Positions 61,901 through 64,000 of a stretch of DNA of 64,000 bases are shown one piece after another. A program made the translations under genes and the position numbers. The DNA comes from Dugong dugon (lineage: Eukaryota > Chordata > Mammalia > Sirenia > Dugongidae), in assembly GCA_030035585.1 (NCBI GenBank), contig CM057460.1:134710714-134774713 (forward strand), in the 5' to 3' direction. Below the pieces are notes generated by a model that searched no databases, was not told the origin of the DNA, and saw only the letters and a list, made by a program, of their open reading frames with translations. How positions within the stretch are numbered: the stretch's first letter is position 1; each line of letters begins with the position of its first letter.

Positions 61901-63659
61901 CTATTGGTAACCTAATTTACAGTGGTTTGCTCTTGCTAAATTAGCTCCATTTTTCATTTTTTTTTTCTTAGTGGTTTGAAGAAAAGCAGCAGCAATTTGA
62001 GAATCTCGATCAGCAACTTAGGAAACTTCATGCCAGCGTTGAAGCTCTGGTCTGTCATAGAAAAGGTTTGTTTGCCTTGTTACTTCTGTGTTTTTTGCTC
62101 CATAAAGCTAATTAAAATATTTCATTTAAGTTGTATTAAAATGAATATTGAGGTTGTTATAGAAGAGTGAAAACAGTAAATTAAGAGAATGTTTTTCTAT
62201 TTCAACATTGTTATTTGAATTTTTTTGTTCTATTTTAACCTAGCTTCCAGTTTAGAAGTAGAAGAATCCTGAGCTTGTAAAAGTATATCTTGAACTTTGA
62301 ATTAAAACTGTTGTCCACTTGATTAACTCTTTGTTAAATGTATTTACAGTTTAATGAATGAAGATGTCTTATTAGTAACTGATTATAATTAAAAATTTGA
62401 GATTTTAAAACTGGTATTTGAAGATTGTGTTGAAAATATCTATTTGATCTCCCCATATTTCATGGAAAATCCTTTGAAGTATTTTCTCTTTATTTTTCAA
62501 CAAGGGAATATTTGAAAATCTGGGCTTATTTAAGTTCATAGAAATTTTGAGTTGTAATTTTATTAAACCATGGTGGTTTCATCCTTTCTTTTTCTTCAAA
62601 GAATACAAGTTAGGCTTTTAATGTCAGCTTTCTAAAATATTTAATAAATAATTTGATATGTGCTATTATTAGCAATGCATTTTATTAAAATAATTACAGA
62701 AACCTCCTAATGCATTTACTATTAAAAGTATTTTTTAACAGCTTTGGCATATGTATTATATCTCTTAGGGAATGGACTTTATGGTTCTTTTCAAGAACTT
62801 TACAAAATGTAGAGCAACTCCCAGGCAATGTAGTTGTTAGTCATTGACAATAGTTAGTCTGTAAATATATGTTTTTTTTTGTTCAAAATATCTGAAATGG
62901 TTTTGTCCAAAAATGTTTTTTGAAATTTTAATACTCTACTGAACATTGTTGTACAACAAAGGAAAAAGAATAAGATTTATTAGAATTGTATGTACAATTT
63001 TACCTTTTTTTTCTCCTGTTAGCTAAATAATTTTGTTATTAAGAACTACAGCCATCATCTTCATTGACATGTTTAAAGACCAAAGTATGTGGTATAAATT
63101 GAGTGTTCCTAGTTCTTTCCATAATTAAAAATACATTTCTTGTTTTTTTTATGAATGGACAGAGAAAAGAGTAAGGACTTTGGGAGAGAAGGGGGAGGCA
63201 GATTATTACTCTAAATTATTTAAGCATAATTCTGCCCCTGGGAAAATAGGCAGTGGTTCTTCATAATTTTTGGTAGATCTCTTGAGTGCTTGCAGTTATG
63301 GTTATGTTATGGTTATTATTTTAAAATACTAGTTATTTTAAAATATTGTTTGAACAATTTGTGAATAGATAAAATTTAGACAGTAGAAAATCAGTGCTTT
63401 TTTTTTTTTAACTTTACTAATGAACACTAAAAATAAATACTTTTTTATTTCAGAACTTTCAGCCAACACAGCTGCCTTTGCTAAAAGTGCTGCCATGTTA
63501 GGTAATTCTGAGGATCATACAGCTTTATCTAGAGCTTTGTCACAGCTTGCTGAGGTTGAGGAGAAGATAGACCAGTTACATCAAGAACAAGCTTTTGCTG
63601 ACTTCTATATGTTCTCAGAACTACTTAGTGACTACATTCGTCTTATTGCTGCAGTGAAA
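19246..63659 (+). CDS. SNX2: SNX2 sorting nexin 2, exons 1-11 (3' end outside the window)
   Basis: Eleven exons join at 19246-19353, 36557-36674, 41263-41426, 43804-43870, 44021-44064, 45103-45244, 53348-53426, 60649-60724, 61602-61715, 61972-62065 and 63454-63659. They give 1212 nt, or 404 codons, without a stop. Every intron is GT-AG and every split codon restores the expected residue. The product matches mammalian SNX2 (519 residues in human, from memory) nearly residue for residue, so about 115 C-terminal residues are beyond the window. SNX2 pairs with SNX5 or SNX6 in the SNX-BAR coat that forms tubules on early endosomes and returns cargo to the trans-Golgi or plasma membrane. Order of parts: acidic disordered N-terminus (1-138), PX domain (about 140-269), linker helix (270-300), BAR domain (from about 300). 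No lesion is visible, so the gene looks functional. Confidence 0.97.
19621..20200. other. Intron 1, 5' flank, no feature recognised
   Basis: GC content falls off quickly after 19620. A 20-T run at about 20044-20062 is the only simple feature. Confidence 0.45.
20204..20345 (+). mobile_element. AfroSINE, 5'-truncated
   Basis: Starts within the tRNA-like head (ggagctatggctgctaacca) and continues to gggtcgctatgagtcagaat and ggcaattggtttgg. In SNX2 intron 1, sense. Confidence 0.93.
20665..20770 (+). repeat. L2 LINE 3' end fragment
   Basis: Reads cttggggccagggatagtgc ... gttaattcttgctgaattg, the characteristic L2 tail. Confidence 0.6.
20771..21384. other. Intron 1 sequence, nothing recognised
   Basis: AT-rich, no repeat or exon-like segment identified. 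Confidence 0.45.
21385..21800. mobile_element. Two neighbouring MER5-like hAT MITEs, one split by a SINE
   Basis: cagtgcttctcaaactttgg opens the first and agtgcttttcaaactttgat opens the second at about 21495. The second resumes after the SINE with tctggaccatagaaaacact. Confidence 0.7.
21617..21780 (+). mobile_element. AfroSINE, older subtype
   Basis: Head gggagtgcctggatggtgca, middle acaggcctgatgatcgcttc, end ttggaatcgactccaccgca. Inserted in a MER5-like element. Confidence 0.88.
21801..22427. other. Intron 1 sequence, nothing recognised
   Basis: AT-rich, no repeat ends or splice-bounded open frame identified. Confidence 0.45.
22428..24010 (-). mobile_element. Old LINE-1 (L1M type), antisense, split by a SINE
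   Basis: Opens with a poly-T run (the LINE's A tail) then aatgctttattgagagataa, and continues through caccacagtcaattttagaa and the ORF2-derived tattttccagtgtatggatat. It includes a TG/TA microsatellite at 23191-23231 and ends near a segment shared with 26326. Confidence 0.82.
22744..22898 (-). mobile_element. AfroSINE, antisense, 11-bp target duplication
   Basis: Complete reverse copy ending ctgtgccaccagggctcc. The duplication tacatatgaat at 22733-22743 and 22899-22909 is exact. Confidence 0.95.
24508..24920 (-). mobile_element. RTE LINE 3' fragment, antisense
   Basis: Opens gtgttaggtgccgtccagtc, the reversed LINE tail, and then follows the reversed C-terminal coding part (cttctactttaccaagcatg, matching 1368-1390 of the first copy). 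It continues further 5' than the 7111 copy. Confidence 0.9.
24960..25680. repeat. Intron 1; possible old repeat, unassigned
   Basis: The text near 25330-25560 (taccctcatggagtgtatga) resembles a phrase recurring near 35585 and 44690, so a shared ancient element is likely. No coding exon seen. Confidence 0.4.
25681..26115. other. Intron 1 sequence, nothing recognised
   Basis: AT-rich; the open frames are short and without likeness to known families. Confidence 0.45.
26116..26262 (-). mobile_element. AfroSINE, antisense
   Basis: Reads ctgagtcagttcggactaat to gagctgttaaccactgtgct. The tail side is slightly shortened. Confidence 0.92.
26300..26722 (-). mobile_element. LINE-1 fragment, antisense
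   Basis: gattcattttgagttcattt, gatacgaggtatgggttaag and catatgtgtgtgggtctgtt are LINE-1 ORF2 antisense text. The first part matches 23820-23890 in the other old LINE-1. Confidence 0.8.
26729..26932 (+). mobile_element. AfroSINE, older subtype
   Basis: Head agtccttagatggtacagac, middle gaaaggcctggtgatctcct, end ggttggaattgactcataag. It ends without the poly-A/T tail of younger copies. Confidence 0.88.
26933..27755. other. Intron 1 sequence, nothing recognised
   Basis: No repeat assigned. An imperfect direct repeat, tgacagtctttagtgagtgag and tgaccgtctttagtgagtgag, sits at about 27415-27460. Confidence 0.45.
27760..30290 (-). mobile_element. Old LINE-1 antisense, split by a younger LINE-1
   Basis: The left part (27760-28044) and right part (29542-30290) read as one old LINE-1 in reverse (gttcttccactgttttctag ... 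atttcttcaaatgtttctgc). A C-run lies at about 29862-29873. The split point has a 12-bp near-duplication. Confidence 0.75.
28045..29541 (-). mobile_element. LINE-1 3' end, antisense, inserted in an old LINE-1
   Basis: Poly-T opens it, then tattttattgtgtaggtgaaa, matching the elephant-type LINE-1 3' UTR in reverse, and it runs to ggttgtttccatctttttgc of ORF2. It is flanked by agcctttgtggt (28033-28044) and aggctttttggt (29542-29553), a target duplication with two differences. Confidence 0.85.
30293..30893. mobile_element. Ancient LTR-like repeat, family unresolved
   Basis: Begins agttatctattgctttgtaa, passes cagccagggctgcagtgatc and ends aggctgattatcacac. This is a well-known ancient mammalian repeat text, but I cannot give the family. 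Confidence 0.5.
30894..32338. other. Intron 1 sequence, nothing recognised
   Basis: AT-rich with no open frame or repeat end I could assign. Both strands were read. Confidence 0.45.
32339..33308. mobile_element. Tigger-like DNA transposon, decayed, split by a solo LTR
   Basis: The left end follows a TA and reads gtcatgcgttgcttaatgtc, a Tigger/MER2-like terminus. After the LTR (32401-32903) the text resumes with tgtgcgagcaccatatta. An inner part near 33240-33290 resembles decayed transposase. The right end is not certain. Confidence 0.6.
32401..32903 (-). mobile_element. Solo LTR, MaLR-like, antisense
   Basis: Opens tgtcttagttaatctagtgc and closes gacacaattcagtgcataaca. The flanks gatgt (32396-32400) and gacat (32904-32908) are the two CpG-decay products of a gacgt duplication. 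No internal retroviral genes. Confidence 0.88.
33310..33463 (+). mobile_element. AfroSINE with TG-repeat tail
   Basis: Head accctggtggtgtagtagtt, tail gggtcactatgagtcagaat. A (TG)n run follows at about 33464-33496 in place of the usual T-rich tail. Confidence 0.93.
33540..33990 (-). mobile_element. LINE-1 (old type) 3' part, antisense
   Basis: Text such as agctttttattttgaaatga and gagttcttgtatacctttac is typical L1M antisense 3' region. The SINE at 33999-34206 cuts it and it continues a short way after. Confidence 0.65.
33999..34206 (-). mobile_element. AfroSINE, antisense, 10-bp target duplication
   Basis: Reads gattccaactcatagcaacc to cgttgtgccaccaggcctcc. The duplication tttgtaaatg at 33989-33998 and 34207-34216 is exact. 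A few (TGT) units precede it. Confidence 0.93.
34395..34685. mobile_element. hAT-Charlie-like non-autonomous element
   Basis: ttctgtccagtataatgtga at the left and gccacatttcaaatgttcag at the right are the ends of a well-known Charlie-type MITE; the middle holds aatcaatataaaaattgtta. Confidence 0.65.
34686..35949. other. Intron 1 sequence, one possible old repeat
   Basis: The phrase at 35515-35640 (actcctctttccttatagaac) is of the kind repeated near 25380 and 44690. Otherwise nothing was assigned. Confidence 0.45.
35952..36400 (-). mobile_element. Composite antisense repeat: RTE LINE 3' end plus unassigned part
   Basis: Positions 35952-36170 align with the reversed RTE LINE at 24508-24720 (gccatcaggtcgactgactc, atgtttgaatctattgttgt). 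From 36215 the text (aggttttcattggctaaatt, agattgccaggcctttcttc) matches the older AfroSINE antisense centre, then unknown sequence follows (caagccatcacagtacgac). Lies 150 bases before exon 2. Confidence 0.6.
36557..36674 (+). CDS. SNX2: SNX2 exon 2
   Basis: Residues 37-75 plus the first base of codon 76. The acceptor is ttttaacag and the donor is gcag|gtaatt. It encodes a Ser/Pro-rich disordered stretch ([12 protein letters not shown]) and ends with a second acidic-DLF motif (DDREDLF). Intron 1 before it is 17.2 kb. A composite antisense repeat ends about 150 bases upstream. Confidence 0.96.
36675..38338. other. Intron 2, 5' part, with simple repeats
   Basis: A 23-T run is at 37592-37614 and a (TG)n run of about 36 bases at 37927-37962. 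No exon-like segment or other repeat was identified. Confidence 0.6.
38339..38505 (+). mobile_element. AfroSINE
   Basis: Head ggagccctggtggtgcagtg, tail gggtcactatgagtcagttg followed by a G/T-rich end. In SNX2 intron 2, sense. Confidence 0.93.
39288..39462 (-). mobile_element. AfroSINE, antisense
   Basis: Reads tcatagcaaccctataggac to accattgtgccaccaggggc. The poly-A side is short. Confidence 0.92.
39463..40415. other. Intron 2 sequence, nothing recognised
   Basis: AT-rich, no repeat assigned. Confidence 0.4.
40420..40680 (+). repeat. L2 LINE 3' end
   Basis: Reads agattataagctctccgagg ... tagcacagtgttacatagc ... gacactcaatttattggta, the familiar L2 tail. Confidence 0.75.
41263..41426 (+). 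CDS. SNX2: SNX2 exon 3
   Basis: Finishes codon 76 (Glu) and encodes residues 77-130. Acceptor atatctag, donor gaggag|gtatgt. The stretch is rich in Ser, Pro and Thr ([11 protein letters not shown]), as expected for the flexible region before the PX domain, and closes with FDRSREE. No domain fold is expected here. Confidence 0.96.
41560..41760 (+). repeat. MIR-type SINE
   Basis: Reads cagtgaccttgggtatatca followed by atgatgagcaaataagatga, matching a MIR core. In intron 3. Confidence 0.6.
41800..42335 (-). mobile_element. Old LINE-1 3' part, antisense
   Basis: Reads gtcatcaccactgtttattt, ccaggttcatcc-like and gctgaataatattccattat, the LINE-1 antisense text also found at 22428-24010. Confidence 0.78.
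42585..42787 (+). mobile_element. AfroSINE, RTE-tailed subtype
   Basis: Head aaggagtcctggtagtgcaa, middle attacagccttggaaaccct, end tctatggcacagaataacaac, which is close to the RTE LINE end. Confidence 0.92.
42790..43803. other. Intron 3, 3' part, nothing recognised
   Basis: No repeat assigned. A 15-A run lies at about 43776-43790, just before exon 4. Confidence 0.45.
43804..43870 (+). CDS. SNX2: SNX2 exon 4
   Basis: Residues 131-152 plus one base of codon 153. Acceptor cttctag, donor gtcg|gtgagt. Encodes [19 protein letters not shown], the acidic lead-in and first strand of the PX domain. GDIFD resembles the two upstream DLF motifs but lies at the domain edge. Confidence 0.96.
44021..44064 (+). 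CDS. SNX2: SNX2 exon 5 (44-nt small exon)
   Basis: Completes codon 153 (Gly) and encodes residues 154-167 ([14 protein letters not shown]), a beta strand of the PX domain. It is only 150 bases downstream of exon 4. Acceptor gcttatag, donor aaag|gtgagc. The exon is too short for most gene finders and was placed by protein match and phase. Confidence 0.95.
44340..44920. repeat. Intron 5; possible old repeat, family unresolved
   Basis: Text such as tagaatcagtgggacttggg and gagtttgagatgtcagtgag resembles an ancient mammalian repeat with internal spacers. An 18-A run follows at 44923-44940. Confidence 0.4.
45103..45244 (+). CDS. SNX2: SNX2 exon 6 (PX domain core)
   Basis: Residues 168-214 plus one base of codon 215. 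Carries the phosphoinositide-binding signature RRFSDF (Arg182-Phe187) and the proline loop VPPAPEKS (about 205-212), whose Lys211 is a known lipid contact position in the family. Acceptor ctcatag, donor gtag|gtaagc. An AfroSINE in antisense lies about 320 bases downstream. Confidence 0.97.
45559..45760 (-). mobile_element. AfroSINE, antisense, 9-bp target duplication
   Basis: Reads agaatcaattctgacttata to cattgcgccaccagggctc. The duplication ctgagtcat at 45550-45558 and 45761-45769 is exact. Confidence 0.93.
46238..46723. mobile_element. hAT-Charlie-like element split by a SINE
   Basis: Left end agtagttctcaaactttttg and right end ctggaccacagtttgaaaact are Charlie-type inverted ends. The inner text tttgcaaatctctttaattt fits the family. 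The AfroSINE at 46541-46663 interrupts it. Confidence 0.7.
46541..46663 (+). mobile_element. AfroSINE with internal deletion, 11-bp duplication
   Basis: Head ggagccctagtggcacagtg jumps from gctgctaaccag to ctgcttcttgggaaccctag. The exact duplication tattgttatga at 46530-46540 and 46664-46674 fixes the borders. About 30 bases are missing between head and body compared with sister copies. Confidence 0.93.
47215..47440 (+). repeat. MIR-type SINE
   Basis: Reads aacattcatcgagtgcttac ... ctcacaacaactttatgagg ... ggtaaggaaactaaggttca. Typical full MIR text. In intron 6. Confidence 0.82.
47868..48185 (-). mobile_element. LINE-1 3' UTR, antisense
   Basis: Reads ttggtgaaagtgtacacagc, attgacattggttacattct and cattaacttaatctcactgc. 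Shares text with 28060-28300 and is a LINE-1 3' end in reverse. Confidence 0.8.
48436..48596 (+). mobile_element. AfroSINE
   Basis: Head ggagccctgatggcctagtg, tail gggtcgctgtgagtcagaac and ggcacttaccaacgac. It ends only 14 bases before the Tigger1 element. Confidence 0.92.
48610..51039 (-). mobile_element. Tigger1 DNA transposon (pogo family), with LINE-1 patch
   Basis: Terminal inverted repeats caagcatacctc (48610) and gaggtatgcctg (51028-51039) with TA on both sides (48608-48609, 51040-51041). Transposase frames run on the - strand: 49826-50338 holds a DDE-type NVDETALYW, and 49305-49823 holds TDNAPGH and QPMDRG, the other two catalytic positions. The two frames are out of phase by a frameshift near 49850, and the N-terminal DNA-binding part (about 50340-50650) is broken up. 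A LINE-1 fragment sits at 48678-49040. It lies in SNX2 intron 6. Inactive. Confidence 0.93.
48678..49040 (-). mobile_element. LINE-1 ORF2 C-terminal fragment inside Tigger1
   Basis: On the - strand it encodes [18 protein letters not shown] and [19 protein letters not shown], the cysteine-rich C-terminal part of LINE-1 ORF2. It starts without poly-A or 3' UTR and also has no 5' parts, so it is cut at both ends. Confidence 0.9.
51581..52305 (-). mobile_element. Solo LTR, MaLR-like, antisense, containing a SINE
   Basis: Opens tgtcttagttatctggtgct, is interrupted by an AfroSINE, then resumes gagaaataccataagtggat and ends cacaattcattccataaca. The flanks gcccc and acccc match four of five. No retroviral genes. 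Confidence 0.87.
51601..51780 (+). mobile_element. AfroSINE inside the solo LTR
   Basis: Head gagctctggtggtgctgtgg, tail gggtcactatgagtcagaat, end (TTTA)n. Inserted within 20 bases of the LTR start. Confidence 0.93.
52950..53128 (+). mobile_element. AfroSINE, 5'-truncated, upstream of exon 7
   Basis: Starts in the head at gattaagcgctcagtaacca and runs to gggtcactatgagccaaaat and a T-rich tail. It ends 219 bases before exon 7. Confidence 0.9.
53348..53426 (+). CDS. SNX2: SNX2 exon 7
   Basis: Completes Gly215 and encodes 216-240 plus two bases of Arg241. Contains [10 protein letters not shown], in which Arg235 is the last basic lipid-contact position of the PX pocket. Acceptor tttcaaag, donor gaaag|gtaatt. 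The 79-nt length is not a multiple of three, so skipping would shift the frame. Oppositely oriented SINEs lie on either side (52950-53128 + and 53825-54037 -). Confidence 0.96.
53825..54037 (-). mobile_element. AfroSINE, antisense, older subtype
   Basis: Reads gccattgagtttgttccgac to gcgccatccagggactag. It lies 399 bases downstream of exon 7, opposite to the copy at 52950. Confidence 0.9.
54038..55148. other. Intron 7 sequence, nothing recognised
   Basis: AT-rich; no repeat or exon-like text assigned. Confidence 0.45.
55150..55306 (+). mobile_element. AfroSINE
   Basis: Head ggaactttggtggcacaatg, tail ggtcactacgagttggaatt, end cgatggcagtggatttattt. Confidence 0.92.
55307..56105. other. Intron 7 sequence, nothing recognised
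   Basis: An 89-codon frame (55374-55643) has no family likeness and no splice context; treated as chance. Confidence 0.45.
56110..56230 (+). repeat. MIR-type SINE
   Basis: Reads ctatctgcgtgacctttggt and taagttacttaacatcaggg, MIR core text. Confidence 0.75.
56867..56936 (+). mobile_element. AfroSINE 3' end fragment
   Basis: Starts at gacctgtagggttgctgtaa and ends in G/T then T run. Only the last third of a SINE remains. Confidence 0.85.
56938..57095 (+). mobile_element. AfroSINE
   Basis: Head ggcctggtggcgtggttaag (2 bases short), tail gggtcgctatgagtctgaat. The adjoining copies of ttctgacct before 56867 and after 57095 belong to the L2 insertion target. Confidence 0.92.
57376..58440. other. 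Intron 7 sequence, nothing recognised
   Basis: T-rich, including a 15-T run near 57856-57870. A 98-codon frame here is low-complexity and without likeness. Confidence 0.45.
58450..58565 (-). mobile_element. Old LINE-1 3' end, antisense, short
   Basis: Reads agatatgtgtaacacatttg and ttttcaggtgtacactttag, the reversed LINE-1 end text seen at 22460 and 41830. Confidence 0.7.
59030..59916 (+). mobile_element. LINE-1 3' UTR insertion with 12-bp target duplication
   Basis: 5'-truncated copy of the elephant-type LINE-1 3' UTR: gaagggaaggacagcacaca, tggggtcttaaaagcttgca, ccatctaagatgcatcaatt, ending aatgtaaactttatttaatt, caataaaaaaaatta. Exact duplication aatcatctaata at 59018-59029 and 59917-59928. 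Low decay indicates a fairly recent event. Confidence 0.95.
59930..60648. other. Intron 7, last part, nothing recognised
   Basis: AT-rich with short homopolymers; it carries the splice acceptor of exon 8. Confidence 0.45.
60649..60724 (+). CDS. SNX2: SNX2 exon 8
   Basis: Completes Arg241 and encodes residues 242-266 ([13 protein letters not shown] and onward), the C-terminal helices of the PX domain. Acceptor aaatctag. The donor gag|gtatta is weak from +4 on but is still GT. The exon sits about 730 bases downstream of a young LINE-1 insertion. Confidence 0.96.
60725..61601. other. Intron 8, nothing recognised
   Basis: AT-rich; a T run at 61502-61515 precedes exon 9 at some distance. No repeat assigned. 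Confidence 0.5.
61602..61715 (+). CDS. SNX2: SNX2 exon 9 (PX-BAR linker)
   Basis: A symmetric 114-nt exon encoding residues 267-304 exactly. Contains [20 protein letters not shown], which reads as the amphipathic helix that precedes the BAR domain in SNX-BAR proteins and helps insert into membrane. Acceptor aattccag, donor gatgca|gtaaga. Because it is in phase 0/0 it could be skipped without a frameshift. Confidence 0.96.
61972..62065 (+). CDS. SNX2: SNX2 exon 10 (start of BAR domain)
   Basis: Residues 305-335 plus one base of codon 336. Encodes [20 protein letters not shown], the start of the first long BAR helix. The acceptor follows a T-rich tract ending cttag. The donor aaaag|gtttgt departs from the usual gtragt at +3 to +4. 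Confidence 0.96.
62066..63453. other. Intron 10, nothing recognised
   Basis: AT-rich throughout, no SINE or LINE identified, unlike most introns of this gene. Confidence 0.5.
63454..63659 (+). CDS. SNX2: SNX2 exon 11 (BAR domain; last exon in the window)
   Basis: Completes codon 336 and encodes residues 337-404, including [14 protein letters not shown] and [18 protein letters not shown], which form BAR helices 1-2. Acceptor tatttcag, donor gtgaaa|gtaagc. The remaining 340 bases of the window show no match to the next SNX2 segment, so the following exons lie beyond position 64000. Confidence 0.96.
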
Positions 63660-64000
63660 GTAAGCTCTATTTTGCAGTCTTTCTTCTCACCACAATGGTT
63701 TGCATTAGGAAGAATTTAGTTTCCTGTTAGGCATGTATTTAAGTGTGTAAATTCCATACTGTGCTACCACATTTAAAATGGCTTCAAGATGAATATTAAT
63801 AGTTTAATATTTCTTCCCCTAGGACTTGAACAGTATAATAGATAGAATTGGTGTTTTAAGATGTCTCAGGAATGCCAAATAAGATGGAAAATATTACACA
63901 TTTACCTGCATATTTGCATATAAAAGTTTGCAACAAACAGCATTTGTTCACTCATTCTAGCACTAACTGAAACTACCCACTGGACTATGTTGTCATTAAT
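63660..64000. other. Intron 11, start
   Basis: Begins gtaagc and runs to the window edge without a match to the next SNX2 segment. Confidence 0.6.

Noticed and set aside
1-64000. CRISPR arrays, operons or prokaryotic systems
   Set aside because: The window is vertebrate DNA with spliced exons and interspersed repeats; no regularly spaced direct repeats were found.

Overview
This is a 64 kb piece of a mammalian nuclear genome, almost certainly from an afrotherian and most likely a proboscidean such as an elephant. Three things point there: about thirty tRNA-derived SINEs of the AfroSINE type (ending in a 'gggtcgctatgagtc' style tail), several RTE/BovB-type LINE copies that share that tail, and LINE-1 3' ends of a type I associate with elephants. 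The species call rests on remembered repeat consensuses, not on a search.

The one gene is SNX2 (sorting nexin 2) on the + strand. A CpG island at about 19020-19620 holds the promoter and exon 1, with its ATG at 19246. Ten further coding exons follow at 36557, 41263, 43804, 44021, 45103, 53348, 60649, 61602, 61972 and 63454. All have GT/AG borders and compatible phases and together encode residues 1-404. The window ends inside intron 11, so roughly the last 115 residues (most of the BAR domain) lie beyond it. The protein is the membrane-binding half of the SNX-BAR (ESCPE-1) endosomal sorting coat: a disordered N-terminus with two acidic-DLF motifs, a PX domain in exons 5-8, an amphipathic linker in exon 9 and the first part of the BAR domain in exons 10-11.

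Positions 1-19000 are intergenic and hold layers of mobile elements. They include an RTE/BovB LINE with a recognisable reverse-transcriptase segment, split by a SINE, many AfroSINEs, MaLR-type solo LTRs with 5-bp target duplications, MITE-like DNA transposons, MIR and hAT fragments, and a 74-bp tandem repeat. I see no protein-coding gene in this part.

Introns 1-11 hold the same kinds of repeats. Notable are a LINE-1 inserted into an older LINE-1 (27760-30290), an almost full-span Tigger1 transposon whose left part is replaced by a LINE-1 ORF2 fragment (48610-51039), a SINE inside an LTR inside an old LINE-1 (51425-52540), and a LINE-1 3' UTR insertion with a perfect 12-bp duplication just upstream of exon 8 (59030-59916). 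I found no new gene system. The most interesting signals are the LINE/SINE shared tails, the Tigger/LINE-1 patch, oppositely oriented SINEs flanking exon 7, the compact promoter motifs, and an unclassified inverted-repeat element at 4104-4987.
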